From: Malachius bipustulatus
Taxonomy: Eukaryota > Arthropoda > Insecta > Coleoptera > Melyridae
Assembly (NCBI GenBank): GCA_910589415.1
Contig: OU342630.1
Span: forward strand, 77,930,186-77,994,185
Direction of reading: 5' to 3'
Length of the DNA: 64,000 nt
The notes below the pieces were generated by a model. The model saw nothing but the letters and a program-made list of their open reading frames with translations, was not told where the DNA came from and did not search any database. A program made the position numbers and the translations under genes. This document shows, one piece after another, positions 1-11,479 of this stretch (the stretch's first letter is position 1; every line of letters begins with the position of its first letter).

Positions 1-1504
1 ATTGTTTCATTTCCGCAAGTCAACATTGCGTAACGTATTTGGATAACTTTATTTATTAAGGACTTCATTTCGAGCAGGAAATACTCCGACATTTAGAGCT
101 TTATCGGTGCCTTGAAAGATTGAAAAAATCAAAACCTGAAAGCGAAATGAAGGATTGAAAAGTTAATTATACACGTTCTCAATTTCAACTACCTAATTTC
201 TGGAAGATTACCTATTGTTTTGAAATCCTTTTTTATATTTTTTACATTTTTTACATATTTTTAAAACATTATTAGCTGACTTATTCAAGAAATTGTAGTT
301 CTTATTTAGATGTAAACCTTTTAAAAATATACGTTGGTATCGCTTATATGTACGTAGGAATTAAATATTATATTATTTCAAGATTCAAAATTATGTTATT
401 TGCTTGTCTTTATTTAGGGGAGAGGGGTATGAGTGGGAAATTTTTTTCAATGCGCGTTAAAATTTTTAGCTTTGAGAATTCTTAGATTAAATAAAAGTTA
501 CATATTTATTAAAGTCGCATTAATTTAAAAATATGTACGCCTACAGATTTATAACATGAACAAATTTTTAGGTACATATGGAATGAATGGAATAGCTATA
601 TTATGTAGTCAAACAAAAAACATGAAATCGGAGTATTAAATCTACCAAATTTTGTTGCAAATGTCAGAAGTCAATGTTAAATTTAAAAGTTCTTTACTTT
701 CTGGATATTCCATGATTTGTGTATGGTCGCGATCATTTTCTAATTATGCTTCCTCTCTCAACATCTGACATTTCATCTCCTTGCGAATAATAAACTTATT
801 AGAGTTCCTAAACCGTCTTAAAAACTTAACTTTAAATTCACAATTTCCCAAAACCTTTAGAATGCATTCTGCGTAAGAGAGTTTATTCATTTTTGTAGAA
901 GAATCTACTAAACCACAATCGTTTTCTCATGATTGAAGAGTTGTGAGATCAATTTCGTTATCTGTTTTCATGGCGCTTATAACTGATTCTTGTAGCGCGC
1001 AATATCAATATCGGAATCGCCATCACTTTCTTCGAAGATTTGTCTTTTGCAATTTTTGCTTAAAAATTTTTTCAAGTAATTTTTCTTATGTTTTGCATTG
1101 TGTTTTTAATAAGATTGATTTCTGGGTTATCGGCAAAAATTTTGGTGCTTCATCGTTTTCTGCCTTTTGAGAATTTTTTCTTTCTGCATGGGGCTTTAGG
1201 GAATGGTCTCACTGATTCGGTGTCACATTTTCAATGAACCTAGGAAATGATGTGTAGTAGGTCTTGAACATGCAGGCGCAGAAGTTACCGCCACACTTCA
1301 TTATTATGACTTGTAGGGGTTACAAAATCTGACTGGCCATCAGATTTCAAATGTGATGGTAAAGAGGGAGGTAAATTGATGCGATGCCAACTTCATTGTG
1401 AATGTATGAGGTGTATTATATGACCTGTCATGAACTGTTTTTTTTTTGTTTTTGTTTTTGAAAATTTTGTTTTTGAAAAGGATATGCAGACCCGCGTTAA
1501 AGAG
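1..1504. other. AT-rich sequence, no gene seen
   Basis: I see only AT-rich non-coding sequence here. The open frames are short and resemble no family I know. No RNA gene or element boundary could be supported. Confidence 0.5.
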
Positions 1505-2138
1505 ACAGAGTGTCCCCAAAATATGAAGTATATCAAAGTTATGTTTTTTAAAATGGCATGCTCCTATGTTTTTGCGTTTTTAGATTGTGTGAGAAGAAAA
1601 AAACAAGAATGGATTTTACAGCTGAAGTTTAAATGAAGTAGTTTTTGAGTTATAAACAAGTGAATATCGCAATTTTCGAAATTCATGGCAGAGTGTACAA
1701 CAGAAAAGGCCCCGAATATTGGAAAATGACTTACATGTCCCATCTTTACTGTTATGTTCTATCCCGTGATACAGAAACATTTTTGTATTAGATCTGTTTC
1801 TTTTATTTACCGATGCGCTGAGGAATCTCAGATTTTTCAGATTTTTTTATCATCCTGTATAAACATTTCATCTACATCACAGGATAGTACATAAAAAGTT
1901 AAGATAGGGACATGTAAGCCGTTTCCCAATATTCGGAGCCGTTACCGTTGTAGGTATACGTCCAGGAACGTTGAAAATTGCGATTTTTACTTATTATAAC
2001 TCAAACCTTCATTCAAACTCCTGCCTAAACACCATTCTTATTTTTTCTTCTCAGATAATCTAAAAATGCAATAACATAGGAGCACGCCATTCAAAAAAAC
2101 ATAACTTTGATATTTGTCATATTTTTGGGAGACTCTGT
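1505..2138. repeat. Foldback (inverted-repeat) element
   Basis: The left arm begins ACAGAGTGTCCCC and the right arm ends GGGAGACTCTGT. Reading the right arm on the minus strand reproduces the left arm over most of its length, for example ATCAAAGTTATG, TGCTCCTATGTT and GAGAAGAAAAAA, with scattered mismatches and small indels. The centre is AT-rich and carries no open frame of note. This is the architecture of a non-autonomous foldback MITE. No clear target-site duplication could be read, so the exact ends are approximate. Confidence 0.7.
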
Positions 2139-2344
2139 ACATTATGAATATAATTTTAAATGTCTCCTTAACGGGACCTTATCCACTCCAAAAACTAAAT
2201 TTTATTAAAATCACCATAACCCTGTATACATTGTGTCCAATAAGCTAAGAATGAACAGCATGGGGATCTCGGAAATCGTGGGAGATGAAGAGTCGGTAAA
2301 TGGGGAAAAAATTGGTCAACCGGAAGGACAGTGCAATGGATTTG

Positions 2345-2940
2345 AAAGAGATTTCAAAAATTTTTGATTTTCGAATTATTTTGGGAAAAAACAAAATTTT
2401 CAAGAACTTTCGATTCTTTGAATCGGCCCTGGATTTTTTTATTGAAAAATGCCACACATAATGGTTCAAACGTGTTTCGAACTATAGCTATTGACATCAT
2501 CAGTTTAATTTCACCCTAATACGGACCTGTATTAAATTTTTTGGATTTGTATTACTCACAATCCGTCAAGTCTAAAAATCCGTAGAGAGCACAAATCCGC
2601 ATTGAGGTGAATTTAAGCTGATGATATCAATAGCTATAGTCCGAAACACGTTTGAACCACTATTCTGTGTGGCATATAATTAAATTCAGAATAAAATATC
2701 TTTCAGCTTATGCAATAAACAATCCAGGCCAGTATTTAAAAAATCGAAGTTGCAAATATGAATGATCAGATAAAAAAACTGACATTGCAAAAATAAAGCT
2801 GGTCAATAACTGCAAAGAAAGTTTGATGGTTTCAGTTTTTCCAAATCTTCAATAATAACGTCAATCAATAGGAAAAACTAAAATTGAAAATTTTGTTTTT
2901 CTCAAAATAATTCGAAAATCAAACATTATTTTTGAAAAAT
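2345..2940. repeat. Foldback element with strong inner arms 2451-2673
   Basis: The inner arms are the clearest part. GCCACACA followed by GGTTCAAACGTGTTTCG is read at 2451, and its reverse complement ends at 2673. Outer arms are weaker: TTTTCGAATTATTTTG near 2370 recurs inverted near 2915. The pair looks like an older non-autonomous inverted-repeat element. No coding sequence is present. Confidence 0.6.
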
Positions 2941-3224
2941 CTTTGTATACAGTGACACAGTGTATATTTCGGAGGATTGATACTGTTATGGTCCCTTTCC
3001 AATTAATCTTATTCTGTTTTTTTTTTTAATTTGAATTTTCATTTTATTTTTATACCATAAAGAAAATTATTTTTAAATTAAAAGAGGCAATCTCCTAATC
3101 AGTTGGGTTTAGTAAAATTAATAATTCCCTGACTCTAAAATAAAATGTGTTGAATCGTTTTAAATTTATAACTTGTAATTTACAAAGTTTATTTTTAACC
3201 AAAAAAGAATAACAAAACCTACCT

Positions 3225-3770
3225 CTGAGCTTCTTGATCCTTTTTAAAACTTCTTTCTGGTCCTCTGTGTCTCTCTCTCCCTTACTCTCTCTTTCTTTCT
3301 CTCCGTTCCTCGCTGTTACATTCTCGAATCCCTTTTCATCATTTTTCTGGTTTTTTAATTCTCTCGCTCTTCGTCTGTCGCTGCTTTTCTTCACCCTTTG
3401 AAACAATTATTCACCTTTTTCCACTTTTGTCTTACAGCTTCTCTCAAATTCATTTTCCCGATCTTCTAATTCTTTGCCTCTCTCTCTTTCTCTCTCTCGC
3501 TGCCTCTTCAAAATTGCTTTCCTGGTCCTCCGGCACTGTCTCTAGTTGCTCCTCTTCACCTTTACGATCAATTATTTATTTTTAAAATCTTCTCTTTAAT
3601 ATCTCCTCCAAAACTTCTCTCTGCAATGATAGGGAGAGAGACTTTTATTTTCTTATTCTTATTTATTATCTTATTTTCTTATCTTATTCTTATCTTTATT
3701 CTCTTTATACTTTTATTCTCTCTTTCTCCGACTCTTGCGGCTTCTCTTACCTCTTACCACTTACAAATAA
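3225..3770. repeat. Degenerate pyrimidine-rich tract
   Basis: The + strand is dominated by C and T (CTCTCTCT, TTCTTT runs). A phrase like AATTATTCACCTTTTTCCAC recurs with changes near 3401, 3574 and 3769, which suggests a very degenerate tandem unit of roughly 170-195 bases. The purine-rich minus-strand frame over it is a composition artefact, not a gene. The following 300 bases (3771-4074) are plain AT-rich sequence. Confidence 0.55.
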
Positions 3771-4074
3771 TTATTTCACTTTTTTATCTTCGTTTATGAC
3801 GGACAGTAATATTTTCTCGTTTTCGTTGCTATCTAAATTTTCATCAATTTTTTACCTTCTTTCTGTTTCTTAATTTTTTAAACCATCCAAAATATTCTTT
3901 TATCTGGATACTTCAAATTTTGTTATTGAAAGTAGGTACATTTTTTAAATTATTGTCACTAATCATAAATTTGATTGTTAAATTTTAAATTTTATTCAAA
4001 CCTGGGATCAATATTTTCTTTATCTGAACAGATTTTCCATAACAATAAATTATAATTTAATTTATAGGGAATAG

Positions 4075-5100
4075 AACGGTTTTGCAGAATAGAAGGACGA
4101 GCTGTTAACATCCTGGAGAAGCATTCGCTTTTTCAGTCAGTCTAGTGAAAAACTCCATAAAAAACCTAGACTGTTCATATTGGTTTTAGACTTTGTAACC
4201 AATTTATTGCATCCGGATGTCATTGAAACCGTCAATAAATTTAGTTGCTGGACACTCTTCTACAATATGAGTAATTGTTTAATTAAGGTCGCCACAAGCG
4301 AGATAATTTGGCCTTAGAGCTGCCATCCATTTGAATAACATTGAAGTACAGCGTCCATGGCCAGTTCTTAAACGATTTAGTTTACTCCAAAGCTTTCTTG
4401 GTAGGTTAAATCCGGGACTTTCCTTTGTAGGGTCTTGAATTAGAGGATGATTGAAAACATTCTCATGAACTCTTCATTTCGATTTTCAAGAATCCAGTTG
4501 GGAAAGGATCTCATAAATTTGTTTCCAAAAGGGATTTCGAGATTTCAGTCTTGTTTTAGGATGATTCTGAAACTCTTGCCAGATTGGAAATTCGGATCAC
4601 GTGTATTATTCTTTAATTCTTGCTTAGCCACTAGGCATTTGTCTTCTGATTCTCTGTGGTATAATCTTTGAAATTACCGGCAGCCAAGGTGTTGGAGTTG
4701 ATTTAATACAACCAGTAATAACTCGCATGGTGGTGTTCAATTCTGAATCAATTTTATGAACATATGTTTCATCCAGATCGGGCTACAATATTGTGACTTG
4801 AATTTTGCTTTTTATTTTAAGTTTCTTGAGAAATTTGTCAATATGCGGTTTGTATAGGTTAACGAAGTATCTGAAGTAACTCCAAGGTATAATGGATTGC
4901 AATTATGCTTCAAAACCACATTGTTCATCGATAGGTACTTGTAATTTTCGAAGTTTCTCGTCGATGTTCAGATTGAAACAAGATACTTCTGTTTTGTTGA
5001 GATTGGGACAAAGACGCCATTTCTTAAAGTACTTAATCTTCCATTATTTATGGATGTGTGTTCACTTAATACACTTTCTATTCTGGAAAAATTAACAATT
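4075..5100 (-). pseudogene. Decayed jockey-like LINE, 3' part of reverse transcriptase ORF
   Basis: On the minus strand, shifting frames give phrases typical of the C-terminal half of jockey-type ORF2 proteins. The first is a thumb-region KKWRLCPNLNKTE-like segment near 5020-5060. Next is a YLGVTxDTSLTYTNHI-like segment near 4830-4890, and then CGDLNxTITHIVEECPA near 4210-4290, which matches the terminal cysteine/histidine motif after the RT. Stops and frameshifts interrupt every segment, so it is dead. The copy lacks the endonuclease and most RT palm motifs (5'-truncated). It ends just before the solo LTR at 5154. Confidence 0.75.
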
Positions 5101-5153
5101 GTACCCGAACGTGACTATTCTCGACTTCTCGAGTAGTCGTACAGAGAAAATAT

Positions 5154-5850
5154 TGTTACGAATAAATAAAAGGGTGCATTCTGTATTAGAAAGTGGGCGG
5201 GACAGAGCAACGGTAGCCATGAGTTATCGACAGGCGACGGCCCCCAGCGTTCTGTGTTGACCGGGGCGCGTGGTGGGGGGTCAAGCCGGACGCGCTCACC
5301 AGTAAGCGACCAACAACAGCTGACGTCCTGTACACTTCTGGATCCCTGATACCCCGAGAAAGGATCTCGCTGAAAACCACGGGAAATGAATGGAAAACTC
5401 TTGTCATTTCCTGTGGAGAAGTTCCAGAAATGGATGTTTGAGTGTCTGGGAGCCGAAGATCTAGGAAGGGAATATTCTCGAGATTCTTGGATTTGTTCGG
5501 GAACTCGAAGCGAGCCGTCAGCAAACCCTCCAGAAGCTACTTCCAGAGATAGGGATGTCCTATAAATAGCCAGCAAGCAGGCGAACTCAGTCAGTTTTAG
5601 TCTAGCAGTGTGCGAAGAAACAAGCGAAAGAACCAAGCGACTAGTGGCGATATAGAACAGTGCGGTATTCCTAAGTGACTAGTGAAAAGTAGTAAAGTGT
5701 TATAGATCAAGTAAAGTTGTTGTGTATAAGAAGTAGTGATATTTGTAACATTGTAATCTGAAATTATTGTGGACATTAAATACATAAATTAAACAGTAAA
5801 TTTGTGTTTCCCAATTATCCGTCGAGCCTACGGTTAGGAAATCCGTAACA
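5154..5850 (+). mobile_element. Solo LTR of a gypsy-type retrotransposon
   Basis: The 697-bp unit starts TGTTACG and ends CGTAACA (TG...CA). It is flanked on both sides by the 4-bp direct repeat ATAT (5150-5153 and 5851-5854), as expected for a Ty3/gypsy-type insertion. It is far more GC-rich than its surroundings. A TATA box (TATAAATAG, 5561-5569) and an arthropod initiator (TCAGTC, 5587-5592) are correctly spaced. ATTAAA at 5775-5780 could serve as a poly(A) signal. No internal retroviral genes and no second LTR are seen, so this is a recombination-derived solo LTR. Open frames on its minus strand are not genes. Confidence 0.87.
5561..5592 (+). promoter_or_regulatory. LTR core promoter: TATA box plus initiator
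   Basis: TATAAATAG starts 28 bases upstream of the A of TCAGTC at 5587-5592, which is the usual TATA-to-start distance for an insect RNA polymerase II promoter. Transcription would run rightward out of the solo LTR into host sequence. Activity is inferred, not shown. Confidence 0.7.
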
Positions 5851-6345
5851 ATATATTTGCTTTATTATTTTTCCATAGCTGGGAACGGTCAAAACAAGAA
5901 GTCTTTGAATTTTTATATTATAAAATGTGAAAAGCGTGATTTATTTTAATTTTTCTGACGTCGTCAATTTTCCAATCAAATTTCAATAGCAAAAGAATAG
6001 AGCTAATTTCAATCAATTGATTTCTTATTATCATCTTCACTTCACAGCCAATTTCCTCTCAATTTATAGTCACCCTTTTTAATGTTTTGCGCAAACATAA
6101 TTTATATTGGTTATGAATGGCTTTAATAGAATCGGGAGCTTCTTACCTAATTATTATTGAACCATTTCATCAAAGATAAAATTATGGACTTCTCTGACAA
6201 TTCTGTGACACTAAAATATATTCTGCATTATTCCTCAATTGCACAGGGAACACATAAAGTTTGATTTAATGTTACTTTTATCAGTAGATGTTGTGTCAGT
6301 TATATACCAGGTGCGATGGAAAATTGTGACCTGCCACTTAAAACG
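5851..6345. other. AT-rich spacer, nothing seen
   Basis: Sequence between the solo LTR and the 3' end of the next LINE. No gene, repeat boundary or RNA was recognised. Confidence 0.45.
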
Positions 6346-8650
6346 AGAATTTTTTTATTTTATAAGTCAATAATGTAGAAAAGAAAGTATAGAAAATAAA
6401 TAACAAAAAGGAACTTTCGCAGAAGTAGGCTCAAGAGTGCTATCTAAAAATGTGTTTAATAACTGTACCCCTCTTAATCTAATTAATAGTAAACTGATAT
6501 AGTAATAAATCTCCGAATTTACCAGATTGCAAGCCACTGTGTGCACTTTGTTTTCACATTTAGGACAAAGTGCAGTTAATACGAAGGGAGCTTTTAGAAT
6601 GACATAAATCAACTTTAAGACAATGACAAACAAAAAAAACGCACAGCAAGTTAACATAACAGCGGCAACAATGACAGTCGAGGCGCTAGAGACACTAAAG
6701 ACATCAGGTCTCAATCGAGGTAAGGTTCCAACTCCGTGAGGTGTTTCCGGAGATATGCCCTGTACGCTGAGAACCCACAGTTGAAGGATCTATTTTGAAG
6801 TGGTTCAGATACTTGATAGATGCGGACGTGAATGTCCGTTCTGAAGACGACATGTAGATGGTGTGTAGGAGGTTTGCACAAATTAAACCTGGCACTGTAG
6901 TGATGGGTGAATCGGAAAGCTAAATGTTTATCCTGATTTTTGTGGATCAGTTTGAGTAGAGAGCAGACGAACAAAGCAGGCACGGTAAGAAGTCCAAGTC
7001 GCCTGAAATGCCTCTGCATCGCTCTCTATTGAAGAAGAAAAGCCCTTCGGAGAGATCTCTCAGACCCACCTTAGATGGCGAGCCCATAGGTCACGAGGCT
7101 GATCAAATTCCCATATTAAGCATGAGAAGAACCTTATGAGACACCGTGTGCTGAAGGCGTCTGAGAAGGAAGCAGACACTAGCAATGCGACGGCACAAAT
7201 GATCTATGCGAGCCGACCAGTTTAGGTTCTGGTCGATGTGGAAGTCCAAAAACTTCACGACACCCTTCGGCTCGATCAAGGCACCATCAATGGGTATGGA
7301 GGGTAAAGGGAGACGTGATCGGCTAGAGTAAAAATCAATCATCTCAGTTTTGTCTTGTGTCTTGTTGAGTTTTAGTTTATTAACCCAGCGCCATAAAGAT
7401 GCTTGTTTCAAAGGAAGTTGAACGGCATCTATCAGACTAGGAAGGTCGCCTGGTTTTATCCTAATGAGAATTGTTGTATCATCAGCATAGTTAACACAGA
7501 GTGAATTAAGGGATGTATTTTTGGGGCCCAGGTAGTTAATGAAGATAAGGAAAAGAAGTGGACCAGGTAGTTAATGAAGATAAGGAAAAGAAATGGACAC
7601 TACCCTGCTGTGGCACTCCAGAGGAGATTGGAGCAAAAGGTGATCAGACTCAGTAATCTGAACCACCTGTGTTCTTCCCTGTAGGTAGCTGGTAAACAAG
7701 AAAGGGGCAATCCACGACCTCCGACATTCTCCAGTTGCCGAAGGAGGTACTCGTTGCACACACTCTCGAAGGCCTTGGAGAGACCCAAAAGTTACCCCAC
7801 AGTGCGCATCCCTTTCTCCAAACCCTGAGATATGAAGTCTGTAAGCTCCACAAGAGCCGTCTGGGTAGATCTGTTGTTAAGAAAACCATGCTGGGAGGGG
7901 GAAAGGATCTCTGTCTTGTCTAGAAAGCCAAGAAGACGAAACAAGGGATTCAAGAATTTGATCAAATACGGATAGTAGACTAATAGGTCGATAGTTTTCA
8001 GGGTTTTTGACGTCACCCTTTTTGAAAATGGGCTTAACTAATGCTGCCTTGAGATCTTCGGGGAATAGGTACACCAGTCTGAAAGGAGCATGTTATAAAT
8101 TTCAGATAACGACCGAACAAGATCAGCAATGCAGTGCCTGACAACAAAGCAGGGAATCTCATCCAAGCCCGAAAACTTCTTACTTTTAAACCTGGAAGCT
8201 ACTTCTATAATTTCCCGAGGTGACGTCGGAAAGAACACGAAGGAAGAAGAGGTGCGTGTTGACATGTTGGATCCTTGGGTGTGACTATATGTGGGAGAGT
8301 CATTCGAAAGGAAGACGGAATTGAGCATCTCTGCAATTCCTTCAGGATCTGTCGTCACCTTGCTTCGGTACTCAAGTTCTAAGATTTTATGAGAAGGGCT
8401 TATTCATTTGCATTGGTTGTATGAGGTTGTTTAATATACCGCTTTGATGGGATTTTCAGATTCACTGATGAAGACGTCGTTGCGTGTCTCCTACTTCACC
8501 AGGTACCTAAACCGTCCCTTCAGGCCGCACAGCTGAGTCTTGAACTGATGGTTGGACGTGTTTATTAAAGAATTTAGGAGATTAATCAATTTGTATAGTC
8601 GGCGAATTTTAGAGGTGAGCCACCTGGGACTGGTAAGCCTAGGCCTGTGA
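6346..8650 (-). pseudogene. Decayed jockey/CR1-group LINE, ORF2 from linker through RT to 3' UTR
   Basis: Read on the minus strand from 8650 downward. A linker segment (TSNHQFKTQLCGLKGRF-like, near 8540) is followed by the RT finger region (KPIFKKGDVKNPENYRPISLL, 8060-7980) and NRSTQTALVELTDFI (about 7870). Then come a LSKAFDSVCxEYLL-like segment (about 7780), the catalytic NYADD box (about 7490-7475), LKLNKTQ (about 7390) and VKFLDFHIDQNLNWSARIDHL (about 7235-7200). The C-terminal end is TYLRKHLTELEPYLD-like, near 6715. Several frameshifts and stops split it. One cause is a tandem duplication of about 35 bases (near 7530-7600) just before the YADD box. The AATAAAAAAA stretch near 6350 on the minus strand fits the LINE 3' end. 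Confidence 0.85.
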
Positions 8651-8752
8651 ACTATACATCTCCTGAGTGCAGAGTATAATTTCGATTCAATAGAACACTG
8701 GGCAATTATAAATAGCCTGAAAAGTAGACCACCAGGTATATCCGCCTAATAA

Positions 8753-9412
8753 AGCACATATATGAAGATGCAACAGCTACTAGTAAACTACACCAAGATA
8801 CGAACAAAATCGGCATCAACAGTGGGATTCGTAAAGCAGAGACTGTCTACTACAAATGAACCTAAAGAAGACCAAACTCATGTGTAAAAACCCCCAAATA
8901 ATTATTAAAGACTAACTTTTTGAAAATATACCTAGATTATATCTGGGCCACTAATTGAAACTGGGAAAAGAAAACCAGACCGCTGAGATATATCCAAGAA
9001 GAAGATGTGCATGGTCGGTATGAGGAAAACTCACATAGATCCTAAAAAACCAAAACATCCTCTTAAGCCTGCGCTCAAGACTATTTGATCAATGTGTTTA
9101 TGGACACTAACAAAACAATCAATGAGTAAAATAGCCGCAACTGAAAGATCAACGGAAAGACAGATGTTGGGAATATCCTTGAGAGAAAGAAAAACCAACG
9201 ATGGATTCTCAAGACTACCAAAGTCCGAATACCAAATTACTATACACTGGAAGCCATAACAGGGAAAAAGAAATAGGGAACGACCACTGGACGAATGACT
9301 TAAAACTGACGGCAGGACTCAATTAGACAAAAAAGCGAGAATAGAGAAGAATGGAAACATATTAGGGGCGCCTATGTTCAGAAATGGACTGTAGAAAAAG
9401 GCGATTGAGATT
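8753..9412 (+). pseudogene. Decayed RTE-type LINE, C-terminal part of RT ORF
   Basis: Plus-strand phrases match the tail of RTE-clade proteins. Near 9070 is SLRSRLFDQCVYGH, near 9145 AATERSTERQMLGISLRERKTND, and near 9270 KRNRERPLDE, before a final QKWTVEKGD-like end at about 9400. Frames change repeatedly and stops are present, so it is not functional. It is followed at once by a short tandem tail, which is characteristic of RTE elements that lack poly(A). Upstream RT palm motifs and the endonuclease are missing (5'-truncated). Confidence 0.75.
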
Positions 9413-9443
9413 GAGATTGAGATTATGAGATTAAGATTGAGAT
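9403..9443 (+). repeat. (GATTGA)n 3' tail of the RTE-type LINE
   Basis: GATTGAGATTGAGATTGA and slightly imperfect units directly abut the end of the coding remnant. Short tandem 3' tails of this kind are the hallmark of RTE-clade elements. Confidence 0.75.
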
Positions 9444-11479
9444 ATCAAATGACATGAAAAACAATATGGCGGCTATAAGAAATACAAGATTTGACCATGA
9501 AAAAAATCTCTGCATGGAATGTAGTAGGCTTTGAAAATTTCTGAAATGTCATAGAAAACAATTAATTTATTTTCAATAATAAAAAAGATAGTATCACACA
9601 CAAATAGAAAATGTCGACTTTTCACTATTTTCAGGATAAATCAGCTACGACTGAAGCCAAAATTTTGTTTCGCAGATTCTTAATAAGTATAAAATTGTGC
9701 ATTCTCCAATTCCACCGATCCTGTATTTCTGCTACTTACTTCTGAAGATCCCAATGGCGACAGAGATAATATTATTGCAAAAAATCACAAGTCATTATTG
9801 GAAAAACTTTTTCTTAGCACCAGAATTATTAGTCGAATAGGTATTGCAAAAAAATTCATTTGAAAAGAAAAATTGTTTGTGAGTATGTAAACGGTGAATA
9901 GGAAGCTCTGAGATGGCATGCAAAGCTCTAATTTCAAAGCTGGAACGATATTATTATAAGAAAAGACTGGATAATTATCCTCGGAACATTAAAACGATCC
10001 TAAATATAACTTACCGTTTGTTCTAGTAATTGGTTGTTCAATAGATGTTTATGTATGTTGGATGGATATCAAGTTATCGATTAATTTTCTTGATGCCTTT
10101 ATTCGCATACGGCTTTATTACACCGGCTACATGACACAAATTGCGCGTAGAATATTAATAAGGCGTGGAAAATTGATTAAAATTAATTATGCTGTTATCT
10201 TAACGCAAAAATTTGATATTTAATTAAATTACGCATAGGCGTGATGCGCGTCGTAAAATAATTCAAACCTTCCAGTAAAAAAGTAATTGCAGATTTCCAT
10301 TCAAGTAAATATACACACTGCAGAAAATAATAAACATGAAACATATAACACACCTATAAAATGGTGAAGTTATGTGCCGTAAAAACTGCTGAAGGTGAAC
10401 ACATTTCTTAAAAATAAATATGTAAATCCTTTAACAATTCAAAGAGTATTTCTCGAAGACTATTCAGTAAAACGTTCATTATCCTGTTGATTTCAGTTTA
10501 ATAATGACGTATCTTCATTCCTTACCTCATGCAGTAAGATAATCATCGCACAACCACGCAGTTAAGACAATGACAGCTCAGAAGGTGCAATAATAAAAGA
10601 AAAATCACCGCTTATAAACCGTTTTAAATTGTTAAAGACACGAACACTTTCGAACAGCAAACGAAAAAACACGATAGAATCTAATTGAAGTCTTGTTTTA
10701 ACTTTTTAATTAGATACACTGATCTGCATGCACTGCGGGCGCGGAATCAGCCATCGGAAAGCCGGTAGCTGATCAAAGCGCCAGATCCCAGAACAACAGC
10801 AGGATAAGTGCGTTTGGACATGCGTTTGCCAATGCATAATAACGTGCATGATGCCTTACTAAATATTATAAGATTTTGAAAGCTGTAGATAAGATGATTC
10901 TTGCATAGAATCGTAGAGAAAATTATTCACTTGGACGTTTACATCATTCCACTTTTCATCGTAATGGAATCTTTTCTTTGCGGACGACCCTTCTCTAAAC
11001 ATCTACATACGTTTTAGGTCACTATTCGCTTGTTAAGTGGGATCTACCGATTATGGAATCAAAAACAGGACTCGATATTCTAAGTACGGTTGCTGGAAGA
11101 GAGAGGTTGCTAGCTGTTTCAATCTTATAAAATAATAAGAGTGAAATCTACTTTTGCTAACTGCTTTAACACCGATAGGTCGTTAGAACTTGGTGATCTC
11201 AAATAAATTTTAGCCTAAGTTGGAGCAGGGTTGGAAACAGTTCGTCTAACCTAGGTTGCTATACTATGTGTTAGGGAGCTTTTGATAGTCGTACAACTTT
11301 TGTTGTTTAGACTACCTCCTTGGCAGTACTCCTCCTTGCCTGGGGATTATAGTTTGTATTCTGCCTAAGAGGTGTAAGTAACAACTTCATAGTCAGTGAA
11401 AATGTGTGAGAGTAAACAGTTAGAGTAACAGGAAGAGAGCTCTGCTCTATACAGGATCCTACAAAAATTCGGGCAATCC
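9444..11479. other. Non-coding spacer, nothing supported
   Basis: AT-rich sequence with no recognised gene. A more GC-rich patch at about 10720-10830 has no open frame that I can assign. The last 200 bases before 11480 may be the decayed 5' end of the following LINE, but no motif is readable there. Confidence 0.4.

Noticed and set aside
3095..3406. 103-codon Arg/Lys/Glu-rich minus-strand frame
   Set aside because: It is the complement of a pyrimidine-rich low-complexity tract.
5115..5785. Three overlapping minus-strand open frames (up to 173 codons)
   Set aside because: They lie wholly or mostly inside a solo LTR defined by TG...CA ends and ATAT duplications. The openness follows from local GC content.
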